64,000 bases of DNA from SAR324 cluster bacterium REDSEA-S27_B3 (lineage in GTDB: Bacteria > SAR324 > NAC60-12), in contig LUQO01000031.1 in assembly GCA_001627865.1 (NCBI GenBank), positions 1 through 64,000 on the forward strand, in the 5' to 3' direction. Every line of letters begins with the position of its first letter. Position 1 is the stretch's first letter. Of the stretch, positions 34,978 through 42,504 are shown piece by piece. Both the position numbers and the translations under genes were made by a program. The notes below the pieces were generated by a model. That model worked only from the letters and a program-made list of their open reading frames with translations, did not search any database and was not told where the DNA came from.

Positions 34978-35981
34978 CTGCTGAAAATTGGCAGGAATCC
35001 GGAAAAACACAATACAAGTATGACGAATCCGGTGACGATTAATGTTGAAGTCAGTGCCAGACTGTTCGCCAGCTGAATATCCCGTACAGTAGCGCCTTCC
35101 CTGTCGTTTTGCCTACCAAGCCAGACATTATGTGCCAATTTGCCTTCCCGCCAGATTGGACCGCAAAGTTTTAATTTAAGAGCCCCCGCAACCGTGGCTT
35201 CGCACCAGCCCGCATTGTAACTTGGAAGTTTGAAATGATCCTTCCAGCCTGCTTTCAAGGCATTTATTCCGGATAATTGGGGGTACATTGCTGCGGTTCC
35301 GGATAACAACAGCCAGCTTATTCTGGCAGGGATACAGCTCAAAAAATCATCCAGTTTTGCACTGCACCAGCCAAAATCCTGATAGCGCTCGTTTTTGTAA
35401 CCAACCATTGAATCAAGAGTGTTCACAACTTTATAAATCAACATGCCTGGGATGCCAAACAGACAAAAAAAGAAAAGCGGAGCAAGAACACCATCATTGA
35501 AGTTCTCTCCTACACTTTCAACAGTGGCGCGTCCACATGCAGGTAAATCCATCAGCTTTGTGTCTCTTCCCACAAGTTTTCCTACATGTAATTTTGCCTG
35601 CGGCAAATTTTCATTTGCCATTGCTTCTGCAACATTTCTGGCATGTGCCAGCAAATCACCCAGAGCCAGAAAACTCCATCCCAGGTAAACATACCAAAAC
35701 CAGCTCAAACTCCAATGGATATACTCCAGTACTTTGAAAATCCCAGTGCTGACAAGGAGTGTGCTTAAAATCAAAAAAACGACTAATAAAAAACCACCTG
35801 CTTTACTGTTCAATCCTGAATTGCGCAGTTTGGTTTCGTACCAAGATAATAAATTGCCTGTCAGCCGTACCGGATGTAAACGATAAACAGGATCACCGAA
35901 CATCATATCAAGTCCAAGAATCACTGTAAGCATAAAAGCCGGATGTGTCAGCAGTTCTGCTAAATCAATGTTCATGTTCAT
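34974..35981 (-). CDS. cbiB: Adenosylcobinamide-phosphate synthase (CbiB/CobD)
   Basis: CbiB joins the aminopropanol phosphate linker to the corrin ring and sits in the inner membrane. The 335-residue protein has several membrane helices. It also has the family segments LGLDMMFGDPVYRLHPVR, CGRATVESVGENFNDGVLAP, GMLIYKVVNTLDSMVGYK and FSNAGWCEATVAGALK-like blocks. It overlaps cobU (ATGA) on one side and lgt by 4 bp on the other. Confidence 0.92.
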   Translation of the reverse strand: MNMNIDLAELLTHPAFMLTVILGLDMMFGDPVYRLHPVRLTGNLLSWYETKLRNSGLNSKAGGFLLVVFLILSTLLVSTGIFKVLEYIHWSLSWFWYVYLGWSFLALGDLLAHARNVAEAMANENLPQAKLHVGKLVGRDTKLMDLPACGRATVESVGENFNDGVLAPLFFFCLFGIPGMLIYKVVNTLDSMVGYKNERYQDFGWCSAKLDDFLSCIPARISWLLLSGTAAMYPQLSGINALKAGWKDHFKLPSYNAGWCEATVAGALKLKLCGPIWREGKLAHNVWLGRQNDREGATVRDIQLANSLALTSTLIVTGFVILVLCFSGFLPIFSR

Positions 35982-36796
35982 TTACTCAATGCTTCATCCT
36001 GATACCAGAGTTTTTGTTTGTAGATCCAGATTATACCTGATACGAACAGCAGTATACTTATGGAATATGCCGCAAGAAACCTGGTATCCCCAATCACAAA
36101 AAACTGGTTGTCCATACGCAGCGGTGTTAATAAAGAGCGCAAAGTGGAATATGTGAGCAAATAAATTGCCCCCAGCATTCCAGGGCGAAAATTCCTCAAC
36201 CTAAGTTTCCAAAGCAATGCCAGAATCAGAAAGTTCCCCAGTGATTCATAGATCATTGTAGGATGTACCGGTGCTCCATTAGCATAACGATCAACGGCTG
36301 TTCCTGCAGGAAAGACAATACCAGTCCACATATCAGTGACCGGGCCTGCTGCTTCTCCGTTGGTAAAATTTCCCCATCGTCCTATTGACTGACCAAGAAT
36401 CATGCAAAGGGCGCCTATATCAAGCATTGCGGCTAATGAAATTTTTTTGATCCGGCAATAAACTGAGAGAGAAACAATACCACCGATGATTCCTCCGTGA
36501 ATTGCCAATCCTCCTTCCCAGATTGCAAAAGCTTTCCAGAATGACTGAAACTTATAATAATTTGACCATTCGAAAATCACTTCATACATACGCGCACCAA
36601 TTAAACTGGCCAGAAAAATGAGAAGCGTCATGTTCAGCGCCTCATCCTCATTAAGTTTAATACGACGCCTTTTAATTTCAGAGATCACAATTCTGGATCC
36701 GATTAATACCGCTATTGCGTAAAATAATCCGTAATACCGTGGTTGCAGGGTAATATCTAACCAGGGGATCTCAATGGAAAATATGTATGGGTGCAT
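35978..36796 (-). CDS. lgt: Prolipoprotein diacylglyceryl transferase
   Basis: Lgt moves diacylglycerol from phosphatidylglycerol to the lipobox cysteine, the first step of lipoprotein maturation. The 272-residue polytopic protein has the Lgt signature GQSIGRWGNFTNGEAAGP. It also has RYYGLFYAIAVLIG near the N-terminus and the HPTMIYESLGN block. Several predicted lipoproteins in this window are its likely substrates. The start is ATG 36796; its end overlaps cbiB by 4 bp. Confidence 0.95.
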   Translation of the reverse strand: MHPYIFSIEIPWLDITLQPRYYGLFYAIAVLIGSRIVISEIKRRRIKLNEDEALNMTLLIFLASLIGARMYEVIFEWSNYYKFQSFWKAFAIWEGGLAIHGGIIGGIVSLSVYCRIKKISLAAMLDIGALCMILGQSIGRWGNFTNGEAAGPVTDMWTGIVFPAGTAVDRYANGAPVHPTMIYESLGNFLILALLWKLRLRNFRPGMLGAIYLLTYSTLRSLLTPLRMDNQFFVIGDTRFLAAYSISILLFVSGIIWIYKQKLWYQDEALSK

Positions 36797-36816
36797 GTTT
36801 TATTCAGGTAAATACT

Positions 36817-37563
36817 TTATCCGGCAAGTTCATTTCCTAGAACATCTTTTTGTGAATCAATATGTGTAAGGATTCCTTTTTCGGCCAAATCCAGCATCAA
36901 GTCCAGCTGATAGCGTGAATAGGATTTTCCTTCGGCAGTTCCCTGAACTTCCACTAATTTACCTGAATCCAGCATGACTACATTCATATCAACTTCAGCA
37001 TCTTTATCTTCATCATAATTTAAATCAAGTATAGGGCGCTGATTGACAATACCGACACTGACAGCTGCCAAAAAATCTTTTACCGGAAACGCTTTGATTT
37101 CCCCTTGTTGATAGATTTTTCTTAAAGCCAAAATTAAAGCCACAAATCCACCAGTAATTGAAGTAGTTCGTGTTCCTCCGTCAGCTTGAATTACGTCACA
37201 GTCCATCAAGATGGTATGTTTCTCAAGCACGTGTAGATCAACAACTGAACGTAGAGAGCGTCCTATCAGGCGTTGAATTTCCTGAGTGCGTCCCTGAATC
37301 GCGCCTGTTTCTCTGCGGCGTCGCGAACCGGTTGATCGAGGGAGCATTCCGTACTCAGATGTGATCCAGCCATGGCGTGGCTTATTATCATCATCCAAAA
37401 GCCAATTCGGCACTTTATTATCTACTGATGCGGTACAGATCACTTTAGTATGTCCGCAGCATACAAGCACAGAGCCTTCGGCGTATTTTGTGTAATCAGG
37501 AGTGATTATGAGCGGACGTGTTTCATTGTCTGCCCTGCCATCGTTTCGAGTATTTTTTGTCAT
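36817..37563 (-). CDS. rph: Ribonuclease PH
   Basis: RNase PH is a phosphorolytic 3'-5' exoribonuclease that trims tRNA 3' ends. The 248-residue protein shows the full family pattern. It has RPLIITPDYTKYAEGSVLV, GWITSEYGMLPRST, RQ-type catalytic IQGRTQEIQRLIGRSLRSVVD, then DCDVIQADGGTRTTSITGG and the late YDEDKDAEVDMNVVM with EVQGTAEG. Length is normal (usual 238-260). It lies 4 bp after the APC-EIIA gene and 20 bp before lgt. Confidence 0.97.
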   Translation of the reverse strand: MTKNTRNDGRADNETRPLIITPDYTKYAEGSVLVCCGHTKVICTASVDNKVPNWLLDDDNKPRHGWITSEYGMLPRSTGSRRRRETGAIQGRTQEIQRLIGRSLRSVVDLHVLEKHTILMDCDVIQADGGTRTTSITGGFVALILALRKIYQQGEIKAFPVKDFLAAVSVGIVNQRPILDLNYDEDKDAEVDMNVVMLDSGKLVEVQGTAEGKSYSRYQLDLMLDLAEKGILTHIDSQKDVLGNELAG

Positions 37564-37567
37564 TTAG

Positions 37568-39625
37568 TTAACTGTATTCATTGATTAATTGGCCGATACC
37601 CTGTGCGTCACCAATAATAGTCAAGCGGTCTCCTTCCATTAATACAGTAAGACCACGAGGAACAATGGTTTCTCCTTTCCTGCGAATCAGGGCAACCAGA
37701 CAGCCTTCAGGCATTCGAATATCTCTTAATGAATGACCTATAAGGGCTGAGGATGCTGTATTGCTGCGAATCGTAAGAGAGAAAAATCGTTCATCGCGCA
37801 ATAAAATTTCCTTCAGTTCTTGATCATTCGTGGCATCAAGCCAGTCTTTGATAAAATCTTCATCATCAACACGGCCTGCTATCTGGGCCAGTATCCTCAG
37901 GTGTTGTCCGGGATTCTCATTGGGACTTACTAAAAAGAAAAAAGCATGGATAGGACCTTGAAGTGAAGTTTTTCCTGAAAAATCTAGTGCCTCTACAAAA
38001 CATTGCTCTTTGGTGCGAACCAGCACCATTTCTGCCTTTGCAATTTCCGGAAGACGAATATGGGGCAGGGCAGCGCCGTGTGATATCGGTGTTGCTCCAA
38101 TTCTGCTTCCTTCCAGAAAACGTTGCTCCAGCTCTTTTGCGCCAACACCAAGACTGTGATCTAACTGAATTGAAACTTCACGTGCTATATCTTCAAAAGG
38201 GTGTACCTTTGTAAATTCCATTACCTTTGCGCGAGTCACAACTTCATCAAAGGGGTCCTCTTCACGCACACCTTTTTCTTTCAAAATTCCGCGCAATTCA
38301 CGATCAAGTCCTTCAAATCTGTATTCCCCGAGTCTGGCAAATAAATGATAAATTGCTCCGGAACGTACTACTTTTTCCCGTGCATAAGAAAAATACCAGA
38401 TAGTACCAATTGTGAAGAGTGCCAGAGAAAATAAAATTGGTACAAGTCCCATCTCGGCGATCAGCCATAATGGCGCAAATACGCCAAAAATTTGCATCCA
38501 TGGATAAAGCGGTGATCTGAAACCGGGATCGTACGCCTCAATTCTGCTCTCGCGCATTACTACCACTGCTAAACATATCAGGGTAAACATCAACAGTTGA
38601 AAGGCACTGGCAAGCTTGGCTATGCTGGCAATATCGAAGTTGAGTACAAGAAAAATGATCAGGCCGACTGTAACAGCAATTCCGTAATGTGGAATATTCC
38701 GAGGCGTGAGTCTGGAAAATCGTCCAGGTATGAGATGATCACGGCTCATTGCAAGCGGATATCGTGAAGCGCTTAAAATTCCCGCATTAGCAACTGAAGC
38801 AAAAGCAATCACTGCCGCAACAGTGATTCCTATTTGGCCCCATTTGCCAAACAAAACGTATGATGCTGAAGCAACAGGAGTCAGATCACGTGCCAGTTCT
38901 TCAGCAGGAAGTACACCGACCATTATTGTTGTTCCTACTGCATAAATTATAATTGCAGTACCAATTGCCAGGAAAACTCCAAGGGGCAAATTACGTTCCG
39001 GATTTTTGACTTCTTCCGCGACACTGGCAATGTTGGTTATTCCTACATAACTGATGTAAACTAATCCTGCTGTGGAAATAATTGAAACACCACCTTTGTC
39101 AAAAAACCCTTCAAAATGTTGATAATCTATTCCTGAAACACCCTGACTGATAAAAGCTAACAAAATCAACAATAAAGCAAAAACCATCAAAACTTGCAGT
39201 GTTCCGGTTTTTTTGGCTCCAAAAAGATTTATGATACCAAAAAGAACTGCTAATGCAGTGGCTAAAGTTACTATCGGTACTTCCGGCCAAAAAATGCTTA
39301 AATATGCTCCCATCCCAATCAAAGCAAAAGCAGTTTTTAAAACAAGCGCTAACCATGTTCCTAAACCGCCAATTGTGCCTAGAAAAGGGCCCATGCTTCT
39401 ATCAAGAAAATAATATGCCCCGCCTGCCCTGGGCATGGCTGTTGCGAGCTCGACAATGCTGAACATAGCAGGAACCAATGGAATTGCGGCGATTAAATAA
39501 CTTAATATAACCGCAGGTCCTGCTTCATTGAAGGCAATTCCTGGAAGCAGAAAAAATCCCGCGCTCAACGTAGTCCCGGTCGCAATGCAATAAACATTGA
39601 GTAATGTCAGTTCTTTTTTAAGCAT
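37568..39625 (-). CDS. APC permease fused to PTS EIIA-like and TrkA_C domains
   Basis: The 685-residue protein is a three-part fusion. Residues ~1-415 form a 12-helix APC-superfamily transporter, with the N-terminal GTTLSAGFFLLPGIAF substrate motif and the EEVKNPERNLP intracellular motif. Residues ~470-612 form a PtsN/EIIA-fructose-type domain with the phospho-acceptor region PHIRLPE (His522) after ISHGAAL. Residues ~615-685 match a TrkA_C (RCK_C) ligand-sensing domain, with GHSLRDIRMPEGCLVALIRR and GDRLTIIGD. The substrate is unknown (amino acid, cation or other). The fusion suggests control by phosphorylation or nucleotide binding. Confidence 0.9.
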   Translation of the reverse strand: MLKKELTLLNVYCIATGTTLSAGFFLLPGIAFNEAGPAVILSYLIAAIPLVPAMFSIVELATAMPRAGGAYYFLDRSMGPFLGTIGGLGTWLALVLKTAFALIGMGAYLSIFWPEVPIVTLATALAVLFGIINLFGAKKTGTLQVLMVFALLLILLAFISQGVSGIDYQHFEGFFDKGGVSIISTAGLVYISYVGITNIASVAEEVKNPERNLPLGVFLAIGTAIIIYAVGTTIMVGVLPAEELARDLTPVASASYVLFGKWGQIGITVAAVIAFASVANAGILSASRYPLAMSRDHLIPGRFSRLTPRNIPHYGIAVTVGLIIFLVLNFDIASIAKLASAFQLLMFTLICLAVVVMRESRIEAYDPGFRSPLYPWMQIFGVFAPLWLIAEMGLVPILFSLALFTIGTIWYFSYAREKVVRSGAIYHLFARLGEYRFEGLDRELRGILKEKGVREEDPFDEVVTRAKVMEFTKVHPFEDIAREVSIQLDHSLGVGAKELEQRFLEGSRIGATPISHGAALPHIRLPEIAKAEMVLVRTKEQCFVEALDFSGKTSLQGPIHAFFFLVSPNENPGQHLRILAQIAGRVDDEDFIKDWLDATNDQELKEILLRDERFFSLTIRSNTASSALIGHSLRDIRMPEGCLVALIRRKGETIVPRGLTVLMEGDRLTIIGDAQGIGQLINEYS

Positions 39626-39741
39626 AAATTCACAGGGGTTTTTGCGTAAATATCAATTGTCAAATAAACCAATCTCAGGTTAGGTATTATTTCTGCTTAT
39701 TTGTTAGATAAGTTTGTAATAAACTGATGATGTGGGGATTT

Positions 39742-40398
39742 TTAGTTATCAGTTTCAATCACTTCCATATCATCGGTGACTATGAATTCAAATATTTTAT
39801 CATCAAGCACAAGATTGTATTTCATGCTTTTGAGTTCGATAGTGCGATAATTACCTTGCTGATCCATCAAAGCTATTGACAGTAAATCGTAGGTTTCCGG
39901 ATGAACATTTAATTGGATGAATGCCAGATTAGCCGTTGATTTTTTTGGTTCCAGTTCAACTACCAACCCATCCTGGTAACTAATTAATTTTTTGCTTATT
40001 TTCCTGCGGTTAAAATCAGACTTTAAATTCCCTAAACCAAGTAAAAAAGAGAGTGCGGTTCCTTCTGTGATTTTCTCTAATTTTTGAACAGTCACATTTT
40101 CCAGCAATGGGTCAAAAAGCCACATAGTTTTTCCATTTGTGACCAGCAATTGCTCTTCAGGCTTTTCATAAAGCCAACGCATTTTTCCCGGACGTTTGTA
40201 GTCTACTAAACCACCCGCTTTCTTTGGGCCGGTCTCTGTGTCTACACGGTGGCTGGTTTGGATAAAACGTCCAGAAAAGCTCAGGATACTTTGATACTGC
40301 TTCTGAATAAGCTGGAGTAGATCCGTTTCTTCTGCACCCGATTGACTAACAAATCCAACACAAAATAAGTAAATCAATATCAACCTAATATATTTCAT
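39742..40398 (-). CDS. lolA: Outer-membrane lipoprotein carrier LolA
   Basis: LolA carries lipoproteins through the periplasm from LolCDE to LolB. From ATG 40398 the product has 218 residues, with a signal peptide (IRLILIYLFCVGF, cleavage near SGA/EE). The LolA fold pattern is present: KQYQSILSFSGRFIQ, then KKAGGLVDYKRPGKMRWLYEKP, the NGKTMWLFDPLLENVTVQ segment and LIELPK-like strands, ending with FEFIV. A longer frame begins with a TTG at 40434 and lacks a better ribosome-binding site. It follows the LptF-like gene on the same strand. Confidence 0.92.
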   Translation of the reverse strand: MKYIRLILIYLFCVGFVSQSGAEETDLLQLIQKQYQSILSFSGRFIQTSHRVDTETGPKKAGGLVDYKRPGKMRWLYEKPEEQLLVTNGKTMWLFDPLLENVTVQKLEKITEGTALSFLLGLGNLKSDFNRRKISKKLISYQDGLVVELEPKKSTANLAFIQLNVHPETYDLLSIALMDQQGNYRTIELKSMKYNLVLDDKIFEFIVTDDMEVIETDN

Positions 40399-40438
40399 AT
40401 AAAACCGGTTTACATTCAGTTTTGAGTAATTCAATTAT

Positions 40439-41545
40439 TTAGATCGGCCTTGTTTTGACGGATGGATTCAAAAGCTCAAGGATATTTTGCAGGTTCAAGT
40501 TACATTTATACATGCTGTAAAGTCCGAAAAGCCAGATCAGAAGAGGAGGCATCCACAATACATGAGGCTGAAAATTCATATTCATTGCCATTTCTTTTGC
40601 ACCTATCCACAAGATGTAGTAAATGATAACCAGGATTAGTCCTCTTAAATATGCTCCTGATCGGCCACGTCTTGGATTGATTAAGCCCAAAGGTATTGTT
40701 GCCACAGAAAATGCAAGACAAGCCCATGGGGTGGTGAGCCTTAAAAACAGTTCCATTTGAGATGAATGGCTGGGATTCTGTAAAAGCGATTCAGTAGAAA
40801 CACCCCATATATGCCCGCCCTCATTTGTTGGAACAATTTGTGGCGGACGGAAGATATAACGGAATTGCTCAAAAGCAATTGTTCTGTAATTATCAGATGT
40901 TCCCTGTGAATGAATTAGGCCGTCTTCCAAATGTAATATTAAATCCCTTTCGCCTTTGCGGACTTTTATACGTCCTCGATCAGCAAGTGTCACCATTGAA
41001 TCAAGTGTAAGCTCCTTATCAGTAATAAAGACACCGCTTAATTCCTCATTTTTATCTTTGTCCTGTACATGCAAAACCTTCCCTGGAAAATCGTAATTCA
41101 GCACTAATGGTTGAATAGTTTTTGCGGTTTGTGTTTTAAGTATCATCAGTTTTTCCTCTTCAAAAGCCGCATATCCCGCAGGCTGCAGCCAGAGGGTAAT
41201 ACTTAAAGCAAAAGCAGTGATAATCAAACCAAATAAAAAAAATGGCAGACCGATTTTCCAGATACTAATTCCCATCGCATTCATTGCAGAAATTTCATAA
41301 TCTGTGGAAAGACGCACCATCAACACTATACATGTGATAACAATGGCCAATGGTAATGTTACAGAAAAAAATTGCGGAAGACGGTATATCAGCATCATGC
41401 CAACACTGAATACACTAACGCCACGTTCCACTATCAGGTGTATCAGTCGATACACTGTTTCCATTGAAAGTATAAAAGTCAGAATTCCCAATGCCATCAG
41501 GAAGGGCATGATCATTTGTAAAAATATTGAACGAAAGAGCAGCAT
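40439..41545 (-). CDS. LptF/LptG-type permease (YjgP/YjgQ family)
   Basis: LptF and LptG are the membrane subunits of the LPS export transporter, using LptB for ATP. The 368-residue protein has three N-terminal helices (with the MALGILTFILSMETVYRL and LPLAIVITCIVLMVRLSTDYE regions). A periplasmic beta-jellyroll follows (~150-270), then three C-terminal helices (RLTTPWACLAFSVATIPLGL and IIYYILWIGAKEMAM). I cannot say whether it is LptF or LptG; only one is present here. It sits directly after a Gfo/Idh/MocA gene, as often seen near LPS genes, and before lolA. Confidence 0.92.
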   Translation of the reverse strand: MLLFRSIFLQMIMPFLMALGILTFILSMETVYRLIHLIVERGVSVFSVGMMLIYRLPQFFSVTLPLAIVITCIVLMVRLSTDYEISAMNAMGISIWKIGLPFFLFGLIITAFALSITLWLQPAGYAAFEEEKLMILKTQTAKTIQPLVLNYDFPGKVLHVQDKDKNEELSGVFITDKELTLDSMVTLADRGRIKVRKGERDLILHLEDGLIHSQGTSDNYRTIAFEQFRYIFRPPQIVPTNEGGHIWGVSTESLLQNPSHSSQMELFLRLTTPWACLAFSVATIPLGLINPRRGRSGAYLRGLILVIIYYILWIGAKEMAMNMNFQPHVLWMPPLLIWLFGLYSMYKCNLNLQNILELLNPSVKTRPI

Positions 41546-41551
41546 AAAAAA

Positions 41552-42475
41552 TTACTTCAGCTGGTCCTTAATTTGCCAGGCAACTTTCATAGCATTCAGC
41601 CCATCTTGAGCACTGACAATAGGGGGTTTCCCTTCGCGGATTGATGAAACAAAACTTTTTATTTCTGCTAACAATGCGTCACCCTTATCAAGCTGATAAA
41701 CCTCAGGCTGAAGTTTGTCAGGATCCGGTGTTTCTGCTGAATCTACCTGGAGCTTACGGGCTTGACCGCCTGCATAATCAAGTGAAAGATAAAGTCCGGA
41801 TTGGAATATGCGCATTTTGCGTTCTGCTTTATCTGAGATGCGGCTTGCGGTCAAATCAGCAATGCATCCGGATGGGAATCGCAGTCTGGCTTTGGCAAGA
41901 TCTGCAGTGGAAGTGACGAATTGCGCCCCAATGCCTTCAACTGATTCTGGATATTCGCCAACTGCAGCCAAAACTAAATCTATGTCATGAATCATCAAAT
42001 CCAGGATTACATCAACATCAGTTCCACGTTTTGGAAAAGGTGCAATACGTATGTTTTCAATAAATATTGGCTGGTCAATTAATTCCTGAAACTCTGCAAA
42101 AACAGGATTAAAACGCTCAAGATGGCCAATCTGCAGCTGTACATTTTTCTGCCTTGCAAACTGAGCAAGTTCTTCTGCTTCTTCTATTGTTGCCGCGAAC
42201 GGCTTTTCCAGCAGAACATGAACATCATTTTTTATAAAAGATCTTGCAGTTTGATAGTGATGAACTGTGGGAACGACTATGCTAACTGCATCAACTTGAT
42301 TAAGCACTTCTTGATAATCAACATGGAATGGCACATCAAGTTCGTCAGCAACTTTTTGTGCCTGCACCGGATTAACATCAACCACTCCAATAAGTTCTGC
42401 GTCCGGCAGAGACGCGTATTTCTGTGCATGAAAACGACCGAGGTAACCCACCCCAATCACTGCGGTTTTAAGCAT
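41552..42475 (-). CDS. Gfo/Idh/MocA-family NAD(P)-dependent oxidoreductase
   Basis: These enzymes act on sugars or nucleotide sugars. The 307-residue protein begins with a Rossmann fold (TAVIGVGYLGRFHAQKYASLPDAELIGVVDVN). The conserved HVLLEKPFAATIEEAEEL (with the catalytic EKP Lys) and QIGHLERFNP segments follow. A C-terminal alpha/beta domain with ILDLMIHDIDLVLA completes it. ATG 42475 is preferred because AGGAA lies six bases before it; a longer frame begins 15 bp upstream. It lies 6 bp before the LptF-type gene, suggesting a role in LPS or lipid A sugar synthesis. Confidence 0.88.
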   Translation of the reverse strand: MLKTAVIGVGYLGRFHAQKYASLPDAELIGVVDVNPVQAQKVADELDVPFHVDYQEVLNQVDAVSIVVPTVHHYQTARSFIKNDVHVLLEKPFAATIEEAEELAQFARQKNVQLQIGHLERFNPVFAEFQELIDQPIFIENIRIAPFPKRGTDVDVILDLMIHDIDLVLAAVGEYPESVEGIGAQFVTSTADLAKARLRFPSGCIADLTASRISDKAERKMRIFQSGLYLSLDYAGGQARKLQVDSAETPDPDKLQPEVYQLDKGDALLAEIKSFVSSIREGKPPIVSAQDGLNAMKVAWQIKDQLK

Positions 42476-42504
42476 ATTTATTCCTATCACATTAGTAAAT
42501 AGAT

